A DNA stretch of 64,000 nucleotides, from the NCBI GenBank assembly GCA_021234155.1, contig JAJEKV010000052.1, forward strand, positions 7,053,358 to 7,117,357, given 5' to 3'. Numbering within the stretch: the first letter of the stretch is position 1; every line of letters begins with the position of its first letter. The DNA comes from Isoetes taiwanensis (lineage: Eukaryota > Streptophyta > Lycopodiopsida > Isoetales > Isoetaceae). A model generated the notes under the pieces. The model did no database searches and was not told the DNA's origin. It saw only the letters and a list, made by a program, of their open reading frames with translations. The position numbers and the translations under genes are program-made. Below, piece after piece: positions 54,966 through 64,000 of this stretch.

Positions 54966-55804
54966 CGTGAACCGACGCTTGGGCAAAATTCCGTTCTTGG
55001 GATTCTTGCAAGCAGGGCCGATTTTGGCCTTCAATCTCTGCGGCTATGGCCTGGAACGGGATTTTAAGGAAGGTCTTGGCCCTTCACTCTCTGCGGCTAT
55101 GGTCTGGAATGTGATTTTAAAGAAGGTCTGGCTATGACCTGGCTATACCCTGGATATGGAACGAACAAGATATTTTAAGGAAGAACAAGAGCAATGCAAG
55201 ATCCGGCTAGCATAAACTCACAGAGGATCTTGCGAAAAAGGCGCCACTTTGAGGGCAACATAACCTCTGAAGCCGGATCAAGGTATTTGCAGAGTTGTTC
55301 TTGAATCTGCGGAGCAGGGTATCTGCGATGGAGATGTTCTTGAAATTCTTAAGAAACAAGCCAACGGCTAGGCTACTACTACACTAATAGTTCGTGCTTT
55401 CCTTCAAAAATACCCATAATACCACCATGCTTTTTTTCCTCTTCTTTGTGGTGCCTGTGATAGGCTCTGCCATAGCATGTGAGAGCTCTGCCTGTGTATT
55501 ACCTTTTGCATGGTATCACAAAAGATAGCACCATAGCTATGGTGCCGGCTCTGTGAGAGCTTTGCCTGTGTATTACCGAACAAAAGCACCGGACAATCCC
55601 AGGGGCCGCTTGAATGGGAAGCTGGAATGGCATGGGAAGGTCTGCCGGCCGCTCGAAATGGCAAACTCTGCTTGAAATGGGAAGCTCGAATGAATGGCAG
55701 TATGTCGGCGCTGTAAGCGGCGCCACCAGACAGTCGTAAACCAAAATTACCTAAATAAACATATAACGAATATTCCAGGAATTTTGCCCAAACGGCGGTT
55801 TACG
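54966..55804. mobile_element. Non-autonomous TIR element (about 839 bp)
   Basis: End sequences CGTGAACCGACGCTTGGGCA.. and ..TGCCCAAACGGCGGTTTACG are inverted over about 27 bp (54966-54992, 55778-55804), with a few mismatches. The interior has a GC-balanced, repeated structure (TCTGCGGCTATGG-CTGGAA twice near 55040-55110; GCTCTGCCTGTGTATTACC near 55480 and GCTTTGCCTGTGTATTACC near 55560) and no transposase. Short minus-strand frames inside are not credible genes. Confidence 0.75.
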
Positions 55805-55937
55805 ATGGACTAGTTTGCCCCCTCATGAGCTTTTCACTAGTATATCGTAAAGTTACACATCATAACCAACCCATATAGACAAGTGTGTAGAGTTGAAATG
55901 TAATGGACTAGTTTGCCACCTCATGAGCTTTTCACTA

Positions 55938-58900
55938 AGGACGTCTCAAGTTTGAGGCTCTTTGTGGTCCTTGATGGTTCTAAGAGCGTAAAGGTTGATT
56001 TGCCAAGTAGTTGTACCAGTCGAGACATGAGAAGCTGAGTGGCATATGTTGAACATCTTATTCCCTTCAAAAAAAAAAACTAATTGTTCCTAGCATAAGG
56101 TATCGCGGCTAGGTAGTGGATTGGCTTCCATGTGATATGTAGAATGTGATGTAGCTACTGTACTCATGATGTGATGGTGAATAGACTAACGTCCTTCAAT
56201 AAAAAAAAAAAAAAAACTAATTGTAGGGCAGGCTTGGGCTAGAGAGTTGGCAGGCTGTTAACTCAAAGGGTAGCAAATTGCCAATGTTGTAGGAATTTTC
56301 CCAATATGTTAATTGTTTGACCATATGATCCATTTGTGAAACCCCCACAAGTTGTTAAATTGATAAATGTAAGGGTGTAAAATGAGTCATGAGTAAATTT
56401 TTAAGCTAAAGCTTATGAATTGATTAATGTAAGGATGTAAAATGCTTATGCTACAACTTCCTCCACTGGGCCTGTTTAGCATAAACCATCATAGACATTT
56501 GGTCAGCTTTTTGCAAAGGCATCTAGTTAAGTCTAGTAAAAGTGAATGAATCTAATAAATAACATTTTTTACCGTTTCTTTTACAAGCAATTGGGCATCC
56601 TTCAATCTTGAACTTCTAATCATTCCTAAGATAAAGGCATTAAAGATGATTACCCAAAAAGCATCCAACCTTTACTAGATGCAAATTTAGATAGTTTTAT
56701 TTCATTTAGTGTTTGGGACTCACTATGATGTAGCCAAGCTTTCACATAGTATTATTTTATTTTAGTGTTGGGACTCGCAACGATTTAGTTATGGTTCCAA
56801 TTGTACCACGGTGGCATTTAACCTTAAGTTAACACTCCAAGCAAAGCTGATTTTGACAAAAACACCACTTACTTTTGTTTTTCAAGGTATATCCAAGCCG
56901 AATAAACCTAATCGGAATCCAACTCTAACACTAGGGTTCCTCCTGAACTACAACTAAATAACACAGGAGCTTTCATTCCAAGTAGGTCGTTACAATAGTG
57001 CACATGACTTTTTCTTTAAGGAGGGAGAAGATATGTTTTGAACATGCATTGGAACCGCATGCCCAAGAACAGTAACACAAACACTCTAAATATGAACTCC
57101 TCCATTATATTGTGCACAAAGGGGTATATGCCACGAGCATCTGGTTGTACAAAAATATCAATCTGCATATGCACATCACCACTTCTCACTTCTTTATTTC
57201 CTTTAACATGCTATATATTGTCATTCTTGCACTTCTTGACATTAATAATAGGATTTGCTTCTGTAATTGCCCTGCTCCTTTGCAATGAAATGTGGAACGT
57301 GCTTATATATAAGGTACAAAATAGTAATGACAAGTGCTAAGATATTTAACAGCCTAAATTGTCTCACACATGCTAATGCATATCCTGCAATTAGTGCATT
57401 CCAAAATACAATAAGTTGATCTTCCAAGCAGAGGTGTTTCTGCTAGTCTACCTGCCTAGAGAGTGGCACATATAAAAATACTTGCCACTATTCTTAGCCG
57501 ATACTAACATGTTATCATATAATAAAGGAGTTTTCTTGCCTTGTTTAAGCACTTGGTTTCGTTATATTATCAAATGTTTTGTTTGTTTCTGTCAAAGTGA
57601 TAGAGCATGTGAAAAGTTAAATAAGATGGTTGCCTAGAGCAAAATTTTGTATCCAACCCATTGGCAACTAGAAGAAGCTAAAGCCCATGGTGGTCTTATT
57701 GCTGCCACGATTTTTCCCTCGAATATGCCTATTGCGCTCCAGTACTAAGCCTATTGCGCTCCAGTATTTGGTTGCATAGGTCGATTGGTCTTCGTGGACG
57801 ATAAAAGCCATTCAATTCAATTCAATTCTTATATGCATTCTTGTAATAGAAAGTATTAATCATTCCTGCTTAAAATGGATGCCACATATTGAATCACTTA
57901 ACTGAAGAGTACCTGCAATTTGAAAACCAAGATTGGATTCATATTTGTGTGAAGCATAGGCCGAAAGAATGATATTATTAAATTGATTACAAAAAGATAT
58001 TGAACAAGGTAGCATTGGATTCTAGAATCTAAGCCTCTAATCAGTAAACACATTTGTGTAGTATAGGCACTTACCTCATTTTAATTCCCTATAAGTTCAA
58101 GTTCATCTTAATTCCAAACAACAATTGAACCCTAAGGAAAACATCAAAACATACCTTCTCGACCATATTCTGGAGGTCCAGCGCCAACAACATACGATGG
58201 ACCTATAGCAATACGATCTCTAACAATTGAAAAAAAATTAGCGTATAAAAGTACAGTCCTTCAACTTGAGAGCTTTATAGGCCATTCGTAATTTTCCATT
58301 GTTTCTATCCCTTTTTGAGCCACAATCCAATTCTATATTTAGGTGCTACATTTTTCAACATACAGTCTCTGTAGTCAAATCCGGCATTCGCATTCTGAAG
58401 CACTCTAATTCTTCAACGCATGCTTTGAGTCTGATCTGCCGTAGAACATTTGGCAAAGCTATTTGGGCTCAGATCCATAGAAGAATCTAAGCAATAGCCA
58501 AAGCCAAGGCCGATGGTCTACTCAAATGGCAGATGGGAAAGAGATGATTTCATTAATTAAGCAAAGACCCATTTTCACATCTTAATTCGTTGTTCTATTC
58601 TATTCTATTCTATTCTATTCTATTCTATTCTATTCTATTCTATCAATCTATTTGCAAATGCTCCAGAAGAACATCCAAGTTGAGAAAATGGTAGATGATG
58701 GAAGCAGGATAGACGACTAAGATTGATTAGGAGGTTTATGAGAAGACCATTGTGATATTTAAAATATGTTAATACGTTGCAGCATTGTTGGAATCTTGTG
58801 ATGTTCCATTATTTGTTAGCTTGAACTCATTAACTACTATACTTTTCTGACCCCATATAATAACACTTAGGCAATTCATGTTGCAAATGCCCACTGAGCT

Positions 58901-59936
58901 TTTTGATTTGAGATAGAGTAGCAACACATAAAACGGCCTACAATTAATGACAGGTGAAATATAGTATTGAGAAAGTTGCTCATCCCTCATCAAGTAAATT
59001 TGGACTTTTCCAAATAATATAAACTGTTCAAAAAACTCATGATGAAAAATGACGGGGAAGACAACTATATATGTTTAAAAATAAATAGGTCACGGAGGAA
59101 GCCAATTTTGCTCGTAGTCATAAAGGGAAATCCCCTTGATTCATGTAACGGGCTCAAGCAAAGGATAGGAGGGGATTAGAAAAGAGAAATGTTTGCGATG
59201 GCCTTGGCCGCTACGATAAATTTCTTGTATATGTGATGCATTGTGCACTCTTCTTACTGTTAGAGAAGCTTTATAGTTAGGAAATGCATATGTAACCATG
59301 AAATCTATATTTTAAGGGCATAGATAACCATAGAATTTGTACGGTAAGGGCATGAACTCTTTTGGAAACTTTTTCGTTAGGCTTTTATTTAAAGTATAAG
59401 TTTTTTTTTTAAAGAGTCCTAAAAGATCTAACGATGTTAGTACATCGGATTCAAATTGGTTTTGATTGCATAGCCGAGTTATTGAATCTTAATTAAACAA
59501 TCCAATGACGTGAATGATATGACAATTATAATCAATGATGTGAAAGGTGTGTGATACTGCAAACCACAATCGTGAAGGTTCAGTCAATTTTTTAGACCAA
59601 GCATCAAGTCTCATGGGAAACCGCATGGTTGATAAGGATTAGTATTTTTATCCTATGTATATGTGAGTGAAATATTAACTATTTCATAAGTAATTAATAA
59701 CACATCTTGGATCACCACTTTGTCACATGCAACAACTTCTAAGATTGAAGATGAATCAAGCCCTTTCGGTTCTCTAAGGCATGACTATAGAAACGACAAT
59801 AATTATGATAATGACAAGGAGGACAATCTCAATATACATGCATTTTGTACTACTCCGTTGCAAATTTTTTTTTTTTTTTTTTTTTTAAACTCTTTTTAAT
59901 GTTCATGATGCTTTGAAGCTATTTTCAATGCGATCT
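55938..59936. other. Intergenic stretch, no gene recognised
   Basis: About 4 kb of AT-rich DNA. Contains A-runs near 56075 and 56205, a CCTATTGCGCTCCAGTA repeat near 57728/57748 with an (ATTCA)n retroposon-like tail (57765-57830), a (TTCTA)n array at 58595-58643 and a T-run at 59867-59886. No supported gene. Confidence 0.45.
58595..58643 (+). repeat. (TTCTA)n microsatellite
   Basis: About nine to ten perfect TTCTA units. Confidence 0.95.
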
Positions 59937-60285
59937 ATTGCCTTTGAAAGCTGTACAGAAACAATTTATAGAGATTGCATAAGGTATCGTATACCATATA
60001 TTTATGTTGCATGCCTTGATAGAAGATAATAAATACAAACGACAAGATTTGTATTGCTACTTTGTGGACTTTGTTAAAGCTTTCAACACAATCTCACTAG
60101 AGAAGTTGTGGGAAAGATTGATGAGGTTTAAAATCCTCAAGAAAATGCAAAATGCAGTTTATAGGTCCTATGAAATCTGTTCAGCTCAAATGCCACCTTC
60201 AGGAAGGGTTATCAACAGTAGTATTGTTCGCCAAGGGTGCCCACTCTCTCTTACATTGTTTGGGTGCATATTTACACAGAGGTGA
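59937..60285 (+). pseudogene. LINE reverse transcriptase fragment, family 2, copy A
   Basis: Starts at TTGCCTTTGAAAGC and encodes MLHALIEDNKYKRQDLYCYF, VDFVKAFNTISLEKLWERLM (first RT catalytic Asp) and VINSSIVRQGCPLSLTLFG. The RT frame then ends in MITE sequence (GGTGCATATTTACACAGAGG) instead of the YADD part. An earlier in-frame stop precedes the Met. It matches the copy at 63664-64000, which breaks at the same base. Confidence 0.85.
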
Positions 60286-60575
60286 CTCTCGGCATCGAGA
60301 GCTGTTTAATGGATATATTATCCAGTTATTCTCTCGATCTAGGCCGCAAATAGCGATCCTCGTTTGTGGGGTATGTCTGTGCAATAGGTATACTGTATAG
60401 CGAGACTTGCAAACTACTATAAGGTTTAGGGCAATGTACTGGATTTATTTTATGCATGTATTATACAGGTTTAAGGAGTATAAAACGTGCTCTCGTTGCC
60501 CTATGTTACCCTCCGTGTGAATATTGCAGCTAAACAAAGCGGATTTTTGAGGGAAGATTTAATTTAAGACGTTGA
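60262..60575. mobile_element. Diverged MITE joined to the LINE fragment
   Basis: GGTGCATATTTACACAGAGG..CTC, GGCATCGAGAGCTGTT and ATAGCGATCCTCGTTTGTGG match the 16.5-kb MITE interior. The right end CCTCCGTGTGAATATTGCAG..AAACAAAGCGGATTTTT..ATTTAATTTAAG matches its right TIR (given in parts). The left outer TIR is absent and replaced by LINE sequence, so the junction is chimeric. Confidence 0.7.
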
Positions 60576-60599
60576 GAATTATGATTTATAATATGTACC

Positions 60600-61900
60600 G
60601 TGTGTAATAAAGAGAAATTCAAGTCCCTTCAGGCCCAAAAAATAATAATTGGATGAGTTTGTTCGATGCAAAGCATATGATCGAGATGTCTTTTTCATGA
60701 ATGTGCATGTGTGAAGACCTTTGATTTTGTAGTCCCTCCTTTCCATTCCTTTGAACATAAATATCCTTTTTTTAAGGCTTTTTTCTTTTTGTCCTCAGGT
60801 TCTTTCTTTTGTTTGTTTTTCTCCTCAAGATAGTTGAACCTCAAATCAAGAAGAATGCCAATCCATCCAAATTTATTTTGCTTGGCACTATGAAGGTTGG
60901 ATTCTCTGCAATACAAAAGCCATTGCTCATCTAGTTATACAGTCTAGAATAGCATGGAGTTCAATCCAAGCACTACCAACCTTGGCTAATAATTCTTTGC
61001 AGCTGAAATTTGGTTATTTTATGACACTCTTCAATGCCCCTTGCATGCATTTTAGGCTCTGTCAAGCCCTGACATATGGAGAACAAATCTAGGATTTTTT
61101 GTCACATCTAATAGTTTCAACTTTTAATTTTGTCATAAAATGAACATGGAGAGAAATTAGAAAAGTGATGATCGTCTCGGAAAAAGAAGTATATTATTTT
61201 TACTCAATGTCCATATCAAAAGATCCACAGATAAGGAAAGAACAAGGCCCCGTCAATATTTATTGCAAACCCTTCTGACATCTGGATCTAGAGAACCATA
61301 TCCAATTTGAAGGAAATTAAATTAGGCCTACTATGATTTCAAGCCAGTAGAAATTTTAAAGGATTTCAAGCAAACAATGCAGCACCTCATGCTAAACGCT
61401 TATTACTTATCTCAAAGTATATGAGTTAGCTTTACACTTAATTCACTGGAATATCTCAATAGCGCAGCCAATATGTCTGGCAGCAGCAAGTACAACATCC
61501 TACGAGCCAATAGAACTTATTATTTTATTTACAAGCTCAAATCAACATCTTAACCCATAAACCTTGTCATAAATAAGGTGGTTGGCAAGCCTCTTATAGT
61601 AGCAGCATTCGTGCAAAGAATACATCAATAGAAGTTCTACACCTTTATGTCTGAAAGCAGCCATCCATAAGCAACAGGATGTAATTGAACTAGCTAAAGT
61701 CACATGAATATGTAACCATACCTGATGGCCTATATGTATCCTATGCAACTTGATTTGTACCATCCAAGTGAAGCAAAAGATATGCTTTCAGCTGCCACAA
61801 AAGCATAACTAATAAGGTCGTTTGTGATATTAAAATTCATAAACAACATAGAACCATAAAAAACTTGAGACTGCAAAGCTATCATATATTGTCAACAAAG
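60600..61900. other. Intergenic stretch, nothing recognised
   Basis: AT-rich, with no motif-bearing frames. Confidence 0.45.
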
Positions 61901-61929
61901 GCCTAGCAAAAAAAAATGAAAAATCGTAA

Positions 61930-62136
61930 CAAAATTCGACTAGTGTTCCTAATTTGCCCTCTTGCTGATGTGGCATCATATCCGACCATTGAATGCCCGA
62001 ATTGGTTGGCCAAATTTGATGCCACGTCAGTCCAGGAGTCCAATGGATACACTTCTTTCCTGCCCACTCTGATGGCAAAAAAGACTGACTCAAGCTCTGT
62101 TAGTACTTCAGGTGTCCAAAGTGAACGATTGCACAC
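61930..62136 (-). pseudogene. MYB/SANT-like DNA-binding domain fragment
   Basis: Minus strand: LWTPEVLTELESVFFAIRVG, SWTDVASNLANQFGHSM. The spacing W-T-P-E..L..L..F..I..G..W..VA..L..FG resembles the MYB/SANT-like domain of plant transcription factors and of Harbinger-type transposon partners. The expected next helix (CRNKFxxM) is replaced by an unrelated sequence. Only about 60 residues; uncertain. Confidence 0.35.
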
Positions 62137-62209
62137 ATCAAAACCTCATCTTCAATGCCGTGATCAACAAGCATATGAGCAAATGCTGCAATCCAGGAGC
62201 GCATAAATG

Positions 62210-62695
62210 TTTTTCTTGGCCACAAAAATCTTCTCCAAAGAACTAGGTCTGGCAAACGTCCCAAAGAACCATCGCAAAGAAGGATAACGTATTAGAGGGA
62301 TAAGGCATACTCTATAGAATCAAAATGGGGACTATGTTTCGAGCCCGAGCAATATGCCTCTCTTACCACATGAAAAGGACTTTAAACAAAAATTCGATAT
62401 AGTGCTTGGAGTTAGAGAGGCTTCAAGCTAGAACCTCAAAACACAATCTGACCACATTCTCTTCACAGCCACAATCTCCAGACGCATGAACCCTAAAATA
62501 ATAGGTCGACCTTTTGCATGCAAAGAGAATAAGCATCGTATGCTCTAAAAAAAGGGGGACAAGGGACTAGACCATTGAAGAATGCCATTAATAATTAATG
62601 CGCACTCTAGATGTACTACTTGGTAGGCCTTGTGCAACATGCCTAGCAAAATGCGTATAAAAATACAAAGGAAACCCTTCATTATTATGCTAGAT
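62210..62695. other. Intergenic stretch, nothing recognised
   Basis: No supported feature. Confidence 0.4.
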
Positions 62696-62699
62696 ATAT

Positions 62700-63290
62700 T
62701 GATCAGCTTGAAGATTGGCTTACACAGTACGGAGGTGGGTGGGTGACTAGCTGGCTAGGGGGAGGGGCATGCTTCCCCACTATATCAACCGACAGCTAAT
62801 ATATGTGGGTGACGTGGACCTCTTAGCCGTCGTCACCCCAGCGAGAATGCAGCAGCACCTGGATGCCTTGAGTACTTTCTGCCAACTTACTGCAATCTAC
62901 ATCAATTTGGTTGCTCCTTGTGTCATCTTTGTGCAACAAAAGTAGCCTTGCTTCACGTACCAAGGTCAAGATGTGGAAGTAGCGCAGACATATATATATC
63001 TAGAAGTGGAGTTCACTACAACAATATTTTGGGATACTAGTATTAGGTAATAGGTGGCAGCAGGTTGAAAGGCTTTCTATGCCATGTTGAGCAACAATCA
63101 CAAAGTTGAGCTTTACGTCTCTCACATCAATCGCACTTGTTAAGGATGTTGACAGAGCCGATGCCCCTATATGGAGTGGAAGTGTGGGTTCTAGTGACAT
63201 CGCTCACCACTTGGGAGGACTAAGAATGGGTACAAAAAGCTTTCTTGACCCAAGCACTTGAAGTCAAGTCCACGGCCGCCCCATATTAAA
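62700..63290 (+). pseudogene. LINE RT C-terminal region, family 2
   Basis: In broken frames: LQQHLDALSTFCQLTAIYIN, then FTYQGQDVEVAQTYIYLGVE, as in the region after YADD of this LINE type (family pattern: LQ..LD.L..FC....L.VN..KT....F....FTYQG..i.....FKYLGVEF). Degenerate echoes of the following segment run to about 63250. Many stops. Confidence 0.7.
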
Positions 63291-63319
63291 TTCTTCTACA
63301 AGAAACCGGCGTTCTACCT

Positions 63320-63560
63320 CTTGAAAGAGCTAATCTGGAACATCATGTCATATACTGCCAGAAAGTTGTAAACATGGGAGACTTACGCCTTCCAAACCTT
63401 GCCTATATAATGACATGGGTCCACAACATCTTAAAGATTGTTGGAAGTAGAAAGGAGCAATCTAGTTCTCCAAATGGAATGTACATGAACAGGGGTTCAT
63501 ATAGGTGCTTAGCAATGAGCATGTACAACGGTCTCCATCACGAAACCACTACAAACCTGC
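63320..63560 (+). pseudogene. Unrecognised coding fragment related to 42.9-43.1 kb
   Basis: LERANLEHHVIYCQKVVNM, then LPNLAYIMTWVHNILKIVGS and SPNGM; counterpart of the fragment at 42905-43110. Family unknown. Confidence 0.5.
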
Positions 63561-63569
63561 CTTCATCTT

Positions 63570-63655
63570 TGCTTGCTGGATTTGCTCCTCCTCCAATGCT
63601 TGGATCTGTGCCAAAACATCTCGATCACGAACACCTGGAAGAAGTCCCTGTTGAG
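63570..63655 (-). pseudogene. LINE family 1 fragment
   Basis: Minus strand GVRDRDVLAQIQALEEEQIQ then QAKMKAGL matches the family 1 LINE at about 810-895 (GVHDRDILAQIQALEEEQIQ). It lies head to head against LINE family 2 copy B. Confidence 0.8.
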
Positions 63656-63663
63656 TGACCAGT

Positions 63664-64000
63664 TGCCTTTGAAAGCCGTATAGAAAGAATTTATAGAGGT
63701 TGCATACGGTATCGTATACCATATGTTTATGTTGCATGCCTTGATAGAAGATAATAAACACAAACGACAAGATTTGTATTGCTGCTTTGTGGACTTTGTT
63801 AAAGCTTTACACATAGTCTCACTAGAGAAGTTGTGGGAAAGATTGATGAGGTTTGGAGTCCTCAAGAAAATGCAAAATGCAGTTTATAGGTCCTATGAAA
63901 TCTGCTCAACTCAAATGCCACCTTCAGGAAGGGTTATCAACAATAGTATTGTTCGCCAAGGGTGCCCACTCTCTCTTACATTGTTTGGGTGCATATTCAC
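63664..64000 (+). pseudogene. LINE reverse transcriptase fragment, family 2, copy B
   Basis: Starts at the same base as copy A (TTGCCTTTGAAAGC) and matches it through VDFVKAL, INNSIVRQGCPLSLTLFG and on into the GGTGCATATTCAC MITE junction, where the window ends. Contains a few substitutions and a small deletion relative to copy A. Confidence 0.85.

Larger units (their letters stand above)
54491..55937. repeat. Duplicated 97-bp flank, one copy split by two insertions
   Basis: The intact unit at 55841-55937 consists of three contiguous parts: A (ATATCGTAAAGTTACACAT to AAGTGTGTA), B (AGTTGAAATGTA) and C (ATGGACTAGTTTGCC to TTTTCACTA). In the other copy A is at 54491-54536, B at 54881-54892 and C at 55805-55839. 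The intact copy therefore works as an internal empty site, showing that 54537-54879 and 54893-55804 are insertions. Confidence 0.85.

Overview
The window looks like intergenic DNA from a large, repeat-rich land-plant nuclear genome. The evidence is remains of plant-type LINE, Ty1/copia, Ty3/gypsy chromovirus and pogo/CENP-B-like elements, a PPR relic, TTTAGGG-like telomere motifs, and a U1 snRNA gene with a plant-style upstream element. A seed-free vascular plant (fern or lycophyte) is my best guess; nothing in the sequence proves it. No intact ordinary cellular protein-coding gene was recognised.

Layout. 0-19.5 kb: a decayed LINE (121-2434), a strong hairpin (3865-3976), two copies of an AT-rich repeat built on TTAGCTAA, a PPR relic, an inverted pair of an unrecognised coiled-coil gene (12.0 and 14.6-15.1 kb), a MITE and two more LINE fragments. 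19.6-36.4 kb: one full-length Ty3/gypsy chromovirus on the minus strand, with a perfect 5-bp target duplication, two LTRs, an initiator-Met tRNA primer site and a polypurine tract. 36.4-39.2 kb: a broken pogo/CENP-B-type transposase. 39-46 kb: mostly unassigned DNA. 46.4-48.7 kb: an AGATTC-rich minisatellite with higher-order structure. 49.6-50.4 kb: copia fragments in opposite orientations. 51.9 kb: a U1 snRNA gene, then a run of local tandem duplications (52.1-54.3 kb) and a nest of small TIR elements (54.5-55.9 kb). 59.9-64 kb: fragments of a second LINE family and a MYB/SANT-like fragment.

The standout is the chromovirus. At 16.8 kb it is far larger than usual because about 6 kb of extra coding and regulatory DNA lies between its primer site and gag. 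Read on the minus strand, this block holds (i) an ATG-started ORF whose first nine residues are exactly those of histone H3, MARTKQTAR, followed by a divergent acidic region; (ii) a charged linker; (iii) an unmistakable H3 histone-fold domain; and (iv) an unrecognised ORF of about 500 aa. The H3-like gene and the second ORF each have an identical CTATAAATAG box about 100-120 bp before the ATG, with two copies of a 67-bp imperfect palindrome upstream (four copies in all). The same element encodes a chromodomain at the end of its integrase. So the element seems to carry its own histone H3-like protein and a second protein, apparently from two dedicated promoters, as well as gag-pol. The H3-like tail lacks K9 and the usual downstream lysines, which suggests (inference only) a chromatin or anti-silencing role.

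This copy is no longer intact: gag-pol has stops and frameshifts, a 707-bp poly(A) retroposon splits the chromodomain region, and a 1.24-kb DNA insertion with a 10-11-bp target duplication splits the gag/protease region.
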